Source: Actinomycetes bacterium (GTDB lineage Bacteria > Actinomycetota > Acidimicrobiia > IMCC26256 > PALSA-610). Taken from it: a stretch of 48,225 nucleotides of DNA. Shown here piece by piece: positions 40,241 to 48,225 of this stretch. Numbering within the stretch: position 1 is the stretch's first letter; each line of letters starts with the position of its first letter. The notes beneath the pieces are model-generated. The model ran no database searches and was not told where the DNA came from. It saw only the letters and a list, made by a program, of their open reading frames with translations. The stretch spans positions 1 to 48,225 of the forward strand of contig JANYBW010000052.1 of the NCBI GenBank assembly GCA_025360585.1, given 5' to 3'. The translations under genes and the position numbers were made by a program.

Positions 40241-40944
40241 ACGACAACTGCTTCGGTATCGATAATCAAACCGTCGCGCATGGTGACTCGCCGGGGGATC
40301 GCGCCGGCAATCGCTTGGTCGTGGGTAATCAGCAAGATCGTGGAACCATCGCGATGAAGTTCGCGAAACGTTTCGATAATCGTCTCACCAGTTTTGGTGT
40401 CGAGGTTGCCCGTCGGTTCGTCGGCGAGCAACAACGCCGGTTCAGTCACGATCGCGCGCGCTATCGCGACTCGTTGCCGTTCGCCACCCGACAAGCGCGC
40501 CGGGCTGTGATCGCTGCGGTGAGCGAGCCCAACGCGTTCGAGCGCTTCGACCGATCGTTGGACCCGAATCTTGCGCGACAACCCGGCATACACCAATCCC
40601 AACGCGACGTTTTCGATGGCATCAAGACCGTCGATCAGGTTGAACGATTGAAATACGAAACCGATCCGACGTCCTCGCAACGCGGACAGTTCGCTATCAC
40701 GCAGATCCGAGATTTCTGTACCGTCGATCGCGACCGTTCCCGAAGTTGGGCGATCGAGCGCGCCCAGCAAATTAAGCATCGTGCTCTTGCCGGATCCCGA
40801 GGGGCCAACAATCGCGACAAACTCACCGTATGCAACGCGCAGATCGATACCGTCGAGCGCACGTACCGGCGGTGATCCTGGGTATTCCTTAACGACATCG
40901 TGCAGTTCGATGACTGCTCGCGCCGCACCAGCAGCCTCGCTCAC
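40237..40944 (-). CDS. ABC transporter ATP-binding protein (MacB/LolD type)
   Basis: 235 residues. Walker [10 protein letters not shown] (47-55), Q-loop [12 protein letters not shown], signature LSGGERQR (151-158), Walker [13 protein letters not shown] (171-182) and H-loop LLITHDQ are all intact. The sequence is that of the LolD/MacB ATPase subclass. It drives the permease encoded next (ATGA overlap) and follows the adaptor with another 4-base overlap, so adaptor, ATPase and permease are translationally coupled. Confidence 0.96.
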   Translation of the reverse strand: MSEAAGAARAVIELHDVVKEYPGSPPVRALDGIDLRVAYGEFVAIVGPSGSGKSTMLNLLGALDRPTSGTVAIDGTEISDLRDSELSALRGRRIGFVFQSFNLIDGLDAIENVALGLVYAGLSRKIRVQRSVEALERVGLAHRSDHSPARLSGGERQRVAIARAIVTEPALLLADEPTGNLDTKTGETIIETFRELHRDGSTILLITHDQAIAGAIPRRVTMRDGLIIDTEAVVV

Positions 40945-42152
40945 GCAGTGACGACCGTTTCACCTTCGGTGACATCACCTTCGATTTGTACGAACCCGTT
41001 CGCGAATTGGCCAGGAGTGCACTTCACCAGCGAAGTAGTACCGTCTCCATTGACCTTTTCGAGTGCGTAACCGCCTTCGGCTAAGGCGAGCAATGCACTC
41101 ACCGGTACCGTCAACGCTTGCTTCGCTCGGCTGGTGACCAAAGCAATCGAAACCGGACTGTCGTCGAGTGCGGCCTTCGGATTCGACGTCAACACGATCG
41201 TCACTGGAATGGACGCCGTCGCGTTTCCTCCGTTGCCACCAGCAGAGACTGTCGCAACCGTCCCGATCGAAGTCACCACGCCAGTCACCGTTGACGTGTC
41301 CGGCAACGTCACGGTGACGCGAGCCTTCTTCGAAATGTACGTCTGGTTTGCCGGGTCGAGCGCAACTTGTACCGAACGTTTCGTCCCCGTAGCTGCGAAA
41401 ATCGTCCCCGATGCAGTATCGCCAACTGCCGCGTTCAGTGCGGCAACTCGTATTTCTCCAGCGTCGTACACAACATCAGTCGTGGCCACAATTCCAGTTC
41501 TCGCGTAGCCCCGTGCCTGTTGCCAATCCGCAACGGCGTTGCCCGTGGCGAGATTGAAATGCCCATCAACGACCATCGTGGCGCTATGAGTAAAGCCCAG
41601 CGCCGCAAGGTTCGTTTCGAGTTGAAAAACATCCAAACCATCGACAACGCCGTTGGAAAGCGAACGCCACATCGGGCGCGGCCCGTAGAACAACGCAGGG
41701 CCGGGCTGACCGTTCACTTCGAAGAGCGGTTGACCCTGTTTGACGAATGAACCCAACGCGGGAAGCGCCGTAATGATCAATGGTGTGGTCGTCGTCGTGC
41801 TTGTGGTCGCGCCAGCTCCCGGACCTGATCCCGTGCTCGCACCGCCACTCGCAGCCCCGCCGGCCCCGGCTCCCGAACCAGCGTTACTGCTGGTCGAAGT
41901 TGTGGTTTTCGACGTCGAACCCGATCCCCCAACGCGGATCGGATGCGTAGGGCCATAACTCAAGGTGCCCGAAATCGTGGTCGTGGCAACGAGATCCTGG
42001 CGGGTCACTTTTACTGTCGTACGGGCAGCCGCCTTCGGTGTCGTGGCCGCCGTGGCAGCGGAGCCATCACCGTGTTTGATGGCATACACCGACGCGGTGA
42101 GCCCAATGATGACAACGCCTGCGACCCAAACGACCAATTTGGAACGCCGCAT
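40941..42152 (-). CDS. Periplasmic adaptor (membrane-fusion-type) with peptidoglycan-binding domain
   Basis: 403 residues. A single N-terminal membrane anchor (KLVVWVAGVVIIGLTASVYA, 5-24) precedes an extracytoplasmic protein. A low-complexity Gly/Ser/Thr/Ala linker (about 75-125) interrupts the barrel domain, which resumes with ALPALGSFVKQGQPLFEVNG. A PG_binding_1 module at about 160-215 has VFQLETNLAALGF and VDGHFNLATGNAVADWQQAR. The rest is beta-barrel and membrane-proximal domain ending EGETVVTA. Such adaptors connect MacB-type permeases to cell-wall export paths in Gram-positive bacteria; the peptidoglycan module would tether it. It overlaps the ATPase by 4 bases and directly abuts the lipoprotein gene. 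Confidence 0.9.
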   Translation of the reverse strand: MRRSKLVVWVAGVVIIGLTASVYAIKHGDGSAATAATTPKAAARTTVKVTRQDLVATTTISGTLSYGPTHPIRVGGSGSTSKTTTSTSSNAGSGAGAGGAASGGASTGSGPGAGATTSTTTTTPLIITALPALGSFVKQGQPLFEVNGQPGPALFYGPRPMWRSLSNGVVDGLDVFQLETNLAALGFTHSATMVVDGHFNLATGNAVADWQQARGYARTGIVATTDVVYDAGEIRVAALNAAVGDTASGTIFAATGTKRSVQVALDPANQTYISKKARVTVTLPDTSTVTGVVTSIGTVATVSAGGNGGNATASIPVTIVLTSNPKAALDDSPVSIALVTSRAKQALTVPVSALLALAEGGYALEKVNGDGTTSLVKCTPGQFANGFVQIEGDVTEGETVVTA

Positions 42153-42890
42153 TTACGCGCCGGCCTTCGTTGTGGGAGTAGCCCCCGAGGGCGGACCACC
42201 GCCGTCGCCGGGGCCACCACCGCGACCGCCGCCGGGACCGAAGCCTCCGCCACCACCGCCGCCACCACGACCGCCACCGAAGAACGAGGAACCTGCGGCC
42301 TTTTGGCAGTCGGTGAATGCAGCCTGGGCTTTGGGATCATCACGAAGCTTTTGGAAATTCGTGCGGTTCGCGTCGTTAAAGATGCGGCGACCGTTCACGT
42401 CGAATTGTGGGTCAGGGACGTTGAAGCCTTTGTCGCGCATGCATTTCGCGAACTTCAACTGCGCCTTTTGGTTTTCTGCGCGTTGCGCGGCGGTCGGCGC
42501 AAAAAGGCCCTGGACCGGCTGCCGGATGGAATCGCACTTATCGCGCGCGGCTTGAAATTTTGGATCGCGGCGATCAAACTGTTGCGCGGTAGATGGAGTC
42601 GCCGCGCCCGTCGGAGTGCCGCCAGGACGGTCTCCTCGAAAGATCGTCTGGCCCTTCGCATCGAACTGCGGATCGGGGAAGCTCGGGAATCCGTTCTTAC
42701 GGATGCACCCTGCGTACTTCAGCATCGCATCCTGATACTGCTTGACCGTCACCTTGCTCGTCGTGGTTGTAGCGCCCCTACCATTCAGCGAGGCAACGCC
42801 GTTGGAGGCTTTCGAGGAGCCGCCGCATGCGCTGAGGGCCAATACCATGGTGGCAGCGACGGGTGCGACGACAGTACGCAGTTTCATCAT
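42153..42890 (-). CDS. Lipoprotein with two paired-cysteine repeats and Gly-rich tail
   Basis: 245 residues. The N-terminus is a lipoprotein signal with lipobox LALSAC. Two related modules follow. Repeat one is YAGCIRKNGFPSFPDPQFDA to QAARDKCDSIRQ. Repeat two is FAKCMRDKGFNVPDPQFDVN, RRIFND, to FTDCQKAAG. Each begins and ends with a cysteine and has a central PDPQFD motif, suggesting two disulfide-closed units. The C-terminus is a polyglycine/proline tail of about 40 residues. It is the first gene of the export operon (stop touches the adaptor start), so it is probably the substrate-binding or accessory component. No experimental function known to me. Confidence 0.88.
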   Translation of the reverse strand: MMKLRTVVAPVAATMVLALSACGGSSKASNGVASLNGRGATTTTSKVTVKQYQDAMLKYAGCIRKNGFPSFPDPQFDAKGQTIFRGDRPGGTPTGAATPSTAQQFDRRDPKFQAARDKCDSIRQPVQGLFAPTAAQRAENQKAQLKFAKCMRDKGFNVPDPQFDVNGRRIFNDANRTNFQKLRDDPKAQAAFTDCQKAAGSSFFGGGRGGGGGGGGFGPGGGRGGGPGDGGGPPSGATPTTKAGA

Positions 42891-43003
42891 GCGCTCACCC
42901 TAAGGCCAATACGTAAGACCAACCCGTGAATCAGCTGTGAGTTCGCTGGCAGTCAGCTTCAGCACAACCTCGCACTCCGATTTTCTCCATCCCTCGCCCA
43001 ACG

Positions 43004-44821
43004 TCACCACGTGTCGATATTTGCTCGCTTTTTGTGACTCCGCGCCGGTTTCGCAGTCGAATTCGCGAACATCGTCGTGATCCAGCGCCGCGAATCGGCA
43101 GGGTCGATCACATCGTCGATCTCGAAATGGTTGGCCACGTTGGTGGCTCCGCCAGCCGCATACATCCGATCGACCATCGCTTCAAACGCCGCGGCTCGTT
43201 CGGCTTCGTCGTCGATGGCAACGAGTTCTCGCTTCATCCCGAGCCGAACCGCACCTTCGATATTCATTCCACCGAACTCACCCGTGGGCCAGGCCACACA
43301 AAATTGCGGAGCCTTAAAGGATCCACCGGCCATCGCTTGCGCGCCGAGCCCGTAGCCCTTGCGCACCACAATCGTCGCGAACGGCACTGTGAGATTCGCT
43401 CCGGTCACGAACATTCGACTCACATGCCGGACGGCCGCGGTGGCCTCCGATTCGGGGCCGACCATGAACCCCGGAGTGTCGCAGATAAACAGCACGGGAA
43501 TATCGAAACCGTCGCAGAGTTGCAAAAAACGCGCAGCTTTGTCCGCGCCGTCGCTATCGATTGCACCGCCGAGATGCCCAGGATTGTTCGCGACGATACC
43601 CATGGAGTGCCCCTCAACTCTCGCAAAAGCCGTAATAATTCCTGGAGCGAAACCGCCCCGCAATTCCAATATCGAATCGGTGTCGACCATGGTTTTGAGC
43701 AACGCTCGCATGTCGTAGATCCGCACTCGATTTTCGGGAATTGCGACACGTAATTCGCGTTGATCAACGGCCGTCCAATCCGCGGTGCGCTGACGAATAA
43801 AAAATGTGAGGTACTGCTTGGCGATTCGTACGGCATCGGCTTCGTCGTCGACCAGAACGTCGATGACGCCATTCGCATATTGCTGCTCGCTCGGTCCGAT
43901 TGATTTTGGTTCAAAGCTTCCAAGACCGCCGCCTTCAATCATCGCGGGGCCACCCATGCCAATGTTGGAGTTCTTGGTTGCGATCACCACATCGCAGCAA
44001 CCCAAAATTGCCGCGTTGCCCGCAAAGCAGTATCCCGATGCGATACCCACGAGCGGAACCAGCCCAGAAAGCTTGGCGAAATAGTTGAACGCCAAACAAT
44101 CGAGGCCGGTTACCCCAAGACCATCAGTGTCGCCGGGGCGGCCTCCCCCACCTTCGGTGAAAAACACCACTGGAGCTCGTAGACGTTCGGCGAGTTCGAA
44201 CAGGCGATCCTTTTTCAAGTGATTCCAAAGGCCTTGTGTTCCGGCGAGCACGGTGTAGTCGTACGAAACCGCGATCACCACTTCGCCATCGATCTTTCCT
44301 ATGCCGCCGACGATGCCGTCGCCTGGAGTGCGAGTGGCGAGTTCATCGAAACTGCGCCGCCGCCTCTGCGCGGCCACGACCAACGGTGCGTACTCGACTA
44401 AGGAATCCTCATCGAGCAGATCGGCAACATTCTCGCGTGCCGTCCTTTGGTGGGTCGCACGTCGTTTGGCGACGGCTTCCGGTCGATGCTCATCGAGGCC
44501 AAGATTGTGGCGGGCGATCGATTCAGCAAGATCAGGTCGCGCCGCGTCGAGATCGCGACTTTGGGCACTCGCTTCATCATCACGTTCGGAAGGCGCCGCC
44601 AGCGTCGCCGGTTCGAAGGTGATCAACACTCCGTCGGCAGCAACCACGTCGCCGAGCTGCACTGCGATCGTCCGCACGATTCCGTCGCAGGGCGCCGCGA
44701 TCACGTGCTCCATCTTCATCGATTCCACGATCACCAACGGTTCGCCAGATCGCACTTCGGTGCCGACGGAAGCGGGCAGTCCAACCACGGTCGCGGGCAT
44801 CGGCGCGTGCACAAATTCCAT
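43004..44821 (-). CDS. Biotinyl domain fused to acyl-CoA carboxyltransferase
   Basis: 605 residues from the ATG at 44821 (MEFVHAPMPATVVGLPAS); the frame is open to 44914 without homology. Residues 1-75 are a biotin-carrier domain with the attachment motif VESMKMEH, the modified lysine being about K36. From about 110 to 600 is a complete two-domain carboxyltransferase. The N-half has VIAVSYDYTVLAGTQGLWNH, FFTEGGGGRPGDTDG, GYCFAGNAAILG and GMGGPAMIEGGG. The C-half has GIVANNPGHLGGAIDSDGAD, ICDTPGFMVGPESE and IVVRKGYGLGAQAMAGGS. Biotin carrier domains are usually fused to the biotin carboxylase instead. No biotin carboxylase lies in the window, so one must act in trans or the protein is a decarboxylase-like transferase. 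Confidence 0.92.
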   Translation of the reverse strand: MEFVHAPMPATVVGLPASVGTEVRSGEPLVIVESMKMEHVIAAPCDGIVRTIAVQLGDVVAADGVLITFEPATLAAPSERDDEASAQSRDLDAARPDLAESIARHNLGLDEHRPEAVAKRRATHQRTARENVADLLDEDSLVEYAPLVVAAQRRRRSFDELATRTPGDGIVGGIGKIDGEVVIAVSYDYTVLAGTQGLWNHLKKDRLFELAERLRAPVVFFTEGGGGRPGDTDGLGVTGLDCLAFNYFAKLSGLVPLVGIASGYCFAGNAAILGCCDVVIATKNSNIGMGGPAMIEGGGLGSFEPKSIGPSEQQYANGVIDVLVDDEADAVRIAKQYLTFFIRQRTADWTAVDQRELRVAIPENRVRIYDMRALLKTMVDTDSILELRGGFAPGIITAFARVEGHSMGIVANNPGHLGGAIDSDGADKAARFLQLCDGFDIPVLFICDTPGFMVGPESEATAAVRHVSRMFVTGANLTVPFATIVVRKGYGLGAQAMAGGSFKAPQFCVAWPTGEFGGMNIEGAVRLGMKRELVAIDDEAERAAAFEAMVDRMYAAGGATNVANHFEIDDVIDPADSRRWITTMFANSTAKPARSHKKRANIDTW

Positions 44822-44906
44822 GGCGAAGTGTCTAGCGCGTGGCCCCCCAAACGACCGCCACCCCGGCCGAGCGCCAGACCACCACGCGATCGCGTACAGT
44901 TTGCAG

Positions 44907-45926
44907 ATGTCCAAAACGATTGACGCCGCTACCCTCGGAGCGTGGCTCGATACCCAAGGCCTGCCCGGCGCGGGGATCCCACTCGAGCAGCGTTACCTTT
45001 CCGGCGGAAGCCAAAACGAGATCTACGTCGTTTCCCGCGGTGATTTCCAGGCCGTTGTGCGCATTCCTCCCACGACCGCGCCCGAATCGCGCGACGCGGG
45101 CATCTTGCGCGAGTGGCGCATTATTGAAGCGCTGGATGGCACCGATGTCCCGCACACCAAAGCCATCGCCGTTTGCGATGACACCAGCGTGTTGGGCCGA
45201 ACGTTTTATTTGATGGGTTTCGTCGACGGCTGGTCACCCATGGACGCGCCCAACTGGGTCGAGCCGTTCACCTCCGACTATTCCTTGCGCGCGGGGCTGG
45301 CATATCAGCTCGTCGAAGGTATCGCCACGCTGTCGAAAGTGGATTGGCGTGCCAAAGGCCTCGAAGACCTTGGTCGGCCCGATGGCTTTCACGCGCGTCA
45401 AGTGGATCGCTGGACGGCGTTTCTCGAACGGATCAAGGGCCGCGAGATTCCGGGTTTCGCGGAAGCGTCCGCGTGGTTGCGCGCGCACGCACCCATTGAT
45501 TTCGTTCCCGGAATCATGCACGGCGACTACCAATTTGCGAACGTCATGTTCGAACACTCTGCACCGGCCAAGCTCGCAGCGATTGTCGATTGGGAAATGG
45601 GAACCGTCGGCGACCCAAAGCTCGATCTCGCGTGGGTGGTTCAGAGTTGGCCCGAAGACACCACAGACGAAGCGGGCAAGGGTTACGTCGATCTGACCGC
45701 GATGCCAAGCCGTACCGAGCTGATCGAGCGTTGGGGCCAGGCGGCCGGACGGCAAGTCGATGACATGGATTACTACATCGTGCTCGCACGCTGGAAGCTC
45801 GCAGTCGTGTTAGAACAGGGTTTTCAACGCGCGGCAACCGACGAAAAACTCAATGCTTTCGGACCGATTGTGCTCGATTTGATGCTAGGTGCTGCGGAGC
45901 TCGCAGCATCGACCGACTACAAATGA
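44907..45926 (+). CDS. APH/choline-kinase-like phosphotransferase (ACAD10-type)
   Basis: 339 residues from the ATG at 44907 (MSKTIDAATLGAWLDTQGLP); an open frame upstream to 44301 is antisense to the carboxyltransferase and rejected. The aminoglycoside-phosphotransferase fold is shown by the nucleotide-loop region LSGGSQNEIYVV, the catalytic loop IMHGDYQFANVMF, and the metal-binding IVDWEMGTVGDPKLDLAW. This subgroup is common in acyl-CoA catabolic clusters, fused or adjacent to acyl-CoA dehydrogenases, and may phosphorylate hydroxyacyl-CoA. It is divergent from the biotinyl-carboxyltransferase across 85 bp. Its stop overlaps the convergent lipoprotein gene by 10 bases. Confidence 0.92.
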   Translation: MSKTIDAATLGAWLDTQGLPGAGIPLEQRYLSGGSQNEIYVVSRGDFQAVVRIPPTTAPESRDAGILREWRIIEALDGTDVPHTKAIAVCDDTSVLGRTFYLMGFVDGWSPMDAPNWVEPFTSDYSLRAGLAYQLVEGIATLSKVDWRAKGLEDLGRPDGFHARQVDRWTAFLERIKGREIPGFAEASAWLRAHAPIDFVPGIMHGDYQFANVMFEHSAPAKLAAIVDWEMGTVGDPKLDLAWVVQSWPEDTTDEAGKGYVDLTAMPSRTELIERWGQAAGRQVDDMDYYIVLARWKLAVVLEQGFQRAATDEKLNAFGPIVLDLMLGAAELAASTDYK

Positions 45927-46711
45927 CCTGATCCGTGCGCGTGGTCACAGTCGTGGGTTCCGTTTTTGGTGTTGCCGCCGCCGATACCCTGCAGCGCCGC
46001 AAATGGTCCGCACGCGTTCGGCCGCACCCAGACGTGAGCCATCGGATTCAACAAATGCTGCGACCCCTTCTCGCATTTCCCCTGGGCATCCGCAATGCCG
46101 CTCAAGTGGGGCGAGGCGCCAAAAACAAAACACAAATCGTTGTGCGAATGAAACTGCATCAACTTGCCGTACGTATTCGGTGTGTTGTCCAACGTGAATG
46201 TGTCGTCTAAGAAATACATCGCGGCTTCGAGCTTGCGCTTCCCGGTTTTGAAATTCACTTTGTAGACGAGTGATTCCGGGCGTTGTGGATCGAACGTGTG
46301 ACCGTCGTTGATCCAATCCCAGTGCACCACGTGATCTTCGCCGGTGATGTTGTCGCCGATGGAAATGAAACCGTCTTTGATCGCGGCGTCGTAGCTCCCC
46401 CACTTCTGCAACGACGTTATTGTGGTGCGCAAAATGTTTTCGGCCGCGGCTTGTTCTTGCGCCGAAACTCCTGGCGCTCCGCTCAGATCGACTTTGCTGG
46501 CATCAAGCCATCCCGACGTTAATACGGGTACCGGTTGGGCAGGCCGTGGCGTACTGGGGTGCGTCATATCGTGACTCGTGCCATGCGTGGTTGTCGTGGC
46601 CCGACTGGTCGTGGGTGCCGATCCGCCGCTCGCAACCTTCGCACTCGACGAGCCACAGCCGGCAGCGACCAACGCACCAACACAAACAAGAATCACGCTG
46701 CGAATACGCAT
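45917..46711 (-). CDS. His-rich lipoprotein of unknown function
   Basis: 264 residues from the ATG at 46711 (MRIRSVILVCVGALVAAGCG); the frame is open to 46765. The lipobox VAAGC places the lipidated cysteine at about residue 18, followed by a Ser/Thr/His linker. The folded region contains WDWINDGHTFDPQRPESLVY, MQFHSHNDLCFVF, MAHVWVRPNACGPFAALQGI and a His/Asp-rich C-terminal tail (HDCDHAHGSGHL). Conserved histidines and cysteines (HSHNDLC, NACGPF) suggest metal binding. I recall homologs widely in Actinobacteria only as hypothetical proteins. The end overlaps the convergent kinase gene by 10 bases. A metal-binding surface lipoprotein is the best description, with no proven role. Confidence 0.85.
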   Translation of the reverse strand: MRIRSVILVCVGALVAAGCGSSSAKVASGGSAPTTSRATTTTHGTSHDMTHPSTPRPAQPVPVLTSGWLDASKVDLSGAPGVSAQEQAAAENILRTTITSLQKWGSYDAAIKDGFISIGDNITGEDHVVHWDWINDGHTFDPQRPESLVYKVNFKTGKRKLEAAMYFLDDTFTLDNTPNTYGKLMQFHSHNDLCFVFGASPHLSGIADAQGKCEKGSQHLLNPMAHVWVRPNACGPFAALQGIGGGNTKNGTHDCDHAHGSGHL

Positions 46712-46768
46712 GTTTTCACCTTTCCAAGAGTACCCAAGCCGCCCGGACAAGCAAACGACACCCAATAC

Positions 46769-48225
46769 TTAGCCGCTCGCCCGTGTACATTCGAACGCTT
46801 CCCATTTCGGCGCCTCCATCTCGGACTGGAAACGATCAAACGTCCACGGCCATGTCGCGGGCACGCCACGATCATCGAGATACCAACTCTTGCAACCAGT
46901 CATCCACACTGTACGGCTCGCGGCCTCGACTCGTTCCGCCTCCAACGCGTCGGTTGCGGCGCGAGTAGGAGCAATCGCCACAACATCACTGCGACGCAAC
47001 CGATCGATCAATTGTTGGATATAGGCGAACTGCGCCTCTGCAATATCGATCAGCGAAAAGTTACCGATAGGCCCGTTGGGGCCGTTGATCATGAAGAAAT
47101 TTGGAAAGTCCGGCATGGTCATCGACAAGTACGCAAGCGGGCGTGGGTCCCAAGCGTCTTGCAAAGAAACACCGTCGCTGCCAACAATCTCCATTGGCCG
47201 CATAAACCAATCCGCGTGGAATCCGGTGGCTAACACGAGCACATCGAGTTCATGAATTTGTCCATCGACTGTGCGCACACCGCTGGGAACGACACACTCA
47301 ATTTCATCAGTGATCAATCGAGTATTTGCGTGTTGGATCGCCTCATAGAAATTGCTAGACGCAATCAGCCGTTTACACGCGGCCTGATAACTCGGACGCA
47401 ATCGCTCACGGAGCGCATCGTCGACGACGTTCGTTTCCAAATTGTGCAAGCACATCTGCGCGATGGTTTGGGCTTCGGGCGAGGCAGCGTCGATGACTGC
47501 GTTACTGAAGCGAGCGAAGATTTTACTGAGGTGCGTATGCGTCTCTTTCAAGCCCTCAATATCTTGATTCGCCGCAACTTGCTCGGAGGAAAACGCGGTG
47601 TTGTCCATCGGTAAAATCCACTGCGCGCTGCGCTGAAACACGTGCAATGAGGCAACCCGATCAGAAATCGCGGACACGATCTGCACACCGGTTGATCCGG
47701 TGCCGATGATGCCGACGCGGCGGCCGTCGAGCACAACGTCCTGGTCCCAGCGCGCACTGTGAAACGCGGTGCCCGCAAACGAATGCAGCCCAGGAATATC
47801 GGGGTACTTCGGGTGGTGCAGCACTCCGGTCGCCGCAATGACAACGTCGACTACATCCTGGTGCCCCGACGCGGTGCGCAGGTGCCAGCGCCCATCGACG
47901 TATTCGCACTTCTGTACTTCGTCGCCGAAACGGGTTCGCGCATCGACACCGTAGGTATTGGCGACGCGCTCGAAATAGGTTTGGATTTCGTCGCCCTCGG
48001 AATACGGGCGAGTCCAGTCCGGATTCGGCGCAAACGAATAGCAATACAGCTGCGACGGCACGTCGCAATTCAAGCCCGGATAGCGATTTTCCCGCCAAGT
48101 TCCGCCCACCCGATCGGCCTTTTCGTAGACCGTGAAATCGTTCAGACCCGCCTCAGCGAGTTTGATCGCACTGAGCACTCCGGCCATCCCGGCACCAATA
48201 ATTGCGAACCGCAGCGGCCGAGAAC
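46769..48225 (-). CDS. Baeyer-Villiger-type flavin monooxygenase (5' end outside window)
   Basis: The frame is open to the right edge. Residues before the internal ATG at 48187 read RFAIIGAGMAG, the FAD-binding GxGxxG motif, so the true start lies beyond 48225. The visible part of about 485 residues includes EKADRVGGTWRENRYPGLNC, the fingerprint FxGxxxHxxxWD (FAGTAFHSARWD) and the second Rossmann motif VGIIGTGSTGVQIV for NADPH. The C-terminal WPWTFDRF segment is typical of BVMOs. The fingerprint end D in place of P is accepted in the family. It would insert oxygen next to a ketone, as in degradation of steroid or cyclic ketones. It follows the lipoprotein, convergent with nothing, and may be the end of an operon starting off-window. 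Confidence 0.92.
   Translation of the reverse strand, partial: SRPLRFAIIGAGMAGVLSAIKLAEAGLNDFTVYEKADRVGGTWRENRYPGLNCDVPSQLYCYSFAPNPDWTRPYSEGDEIQTYFERVANTYGVDARTRFGDEVQKCEYVDGRWHLRTASGHQDVVDVVIAATGVLHHPKYPDIPGLHSFAGTAFHSARWDQDVVLDGRRVGIIGTGSTGVQIVSAISDRVASLHVFQRSAQWILPMDNTAFSSEQVAANQDIEGLKETHTHLSKIFARFSNAVIDAASPEAQTIAQMCLHNLETNVVDDALRERLRPSYQAACKRLIASSNFYEAIQHANTRLITDEIECVVPSGVRTVDGQIHELDVLVLATGFHADWFMRPMEIVGSDGVSLQDAWDPRPLAYLSMTMPDFPNFFMINGPNGPIGNFSLIDIAEAQFAYIQQLIDRLRRSDVVAIAPTRAATDALEAERVEAASRTVWMTGCKSWYLDDRGVPATWPWTFDRFQSEMEAPKWEAFECTRASG

Noticed and set aside
1-48225. tRNA, rRNA, CRISPR, intact IS or phage genes
   Set aside because: No cloverleaf-like, rRNA-like or spaced-repeat sequences and no transposase or integrase were seen by reading; a tRNAscan and repeat search would be needed to exclude them fully.

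Overview
The window looks like a piece of a moderately high-GC actinobacterial chromosome, most likely from an Acidimicrobiia-type lineage. This is inferred from gene content only. Luciferase-like F420-type oxidoreductases, paired acyl-CoA dehydrogenases, a CYP142-like P450, acyl-CoA carboxyltransferases, amidohydrolases, a 13E12-type HNH protein, a STAND/BTAD regulator and a giant secreted protein with the actinobacterial 'LDTRxGxGAP' surface domain all point that way. I found no rRNA, tRNA, CRISPR array, intact IS element or phage module.

Layout. (1) 1-1871: minus-strand operon of LLM oxidoreductase, SnoaL-like protein and acyl-CoA dehydrogenase, the last cut by the window edge. (2) 2084-8567: a zone of decay. 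It holds a FadD17-like acyl-CoA synthetase remnant that has lost its middle, a 13E12 HNH endonuclease-like gene, an intact amidohydrolase and an intact HSL-type esterase. It also holds a methyltransferase with two frameshifts and a second amidohydrolase with an internal deletion and a frameshift. (3) 8845-15720: acyl-CoA/steroid-type catabolism: a translationally overlapping heteromeric acyl-CoA dehydrogenase pair (FadE28/FadE29-like), SDR, CYP142-like P450, enoyl-CoA hydratase and acyl-CoA carboxylase beta subunit. (4) 15827-23190: seven tightly spaced minus-strand genes: LLM oxidoreductase, ThuA-like, Gfo/Idh/MocA, acyl-CoA synthetase, DUF1214-type protein, PlsC-type acyltransferase, second Gfo/Idh/MocA. 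(5) 23319-24204: two small hypotheticals. (6) 24265-35733: a STAND ATPase regulator with a C-terminal SARP/BTAD output, divergent from a 2,799-residue secreted protein containing a von Willebrand D domain and long Ig-like repeat arrays. (7) 35740-42890: an OmpR-family two-component system, a divergent secreted paired-cysteine repeat protein, a 37-residue lysine-rich protein, and an export operon of lipoprotein, periplasmic adaptor, ABC ATPase and MacB-like permease. (8) 43004-48225: a biotinyl-carboxyltransferase fusion, an APH-type kinase, a His-rich lipoprotein and a Baeyer-Villiger-type flavin monooxygenase cut by the window edge.

How the parts fit. Sections 1, 3, 4 and 8 read as breakdown of branched or polycyclic acyl substrates: CoA activation, alpha-beta dehydrogenation, hydration, carboxylation, and P450 or Baeyer-Villiger oxygenation. 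Sections 6 and 7 are envelope functions with their own regulators. Short tandem repeats of 11-26 bp recur at or near gene boundaries (4205, 8527, 18681, 23231, 24182).

The least conventional items are the giant VWD protein with its divergent STAND-BTAD regulator, the paired-cysteine proteins flanking the two-component and efflux genes, the biotinyl-carboxyltransferase fusion without a biotin carboxylase nearby, and the clustered gene decay around the HNH gene.
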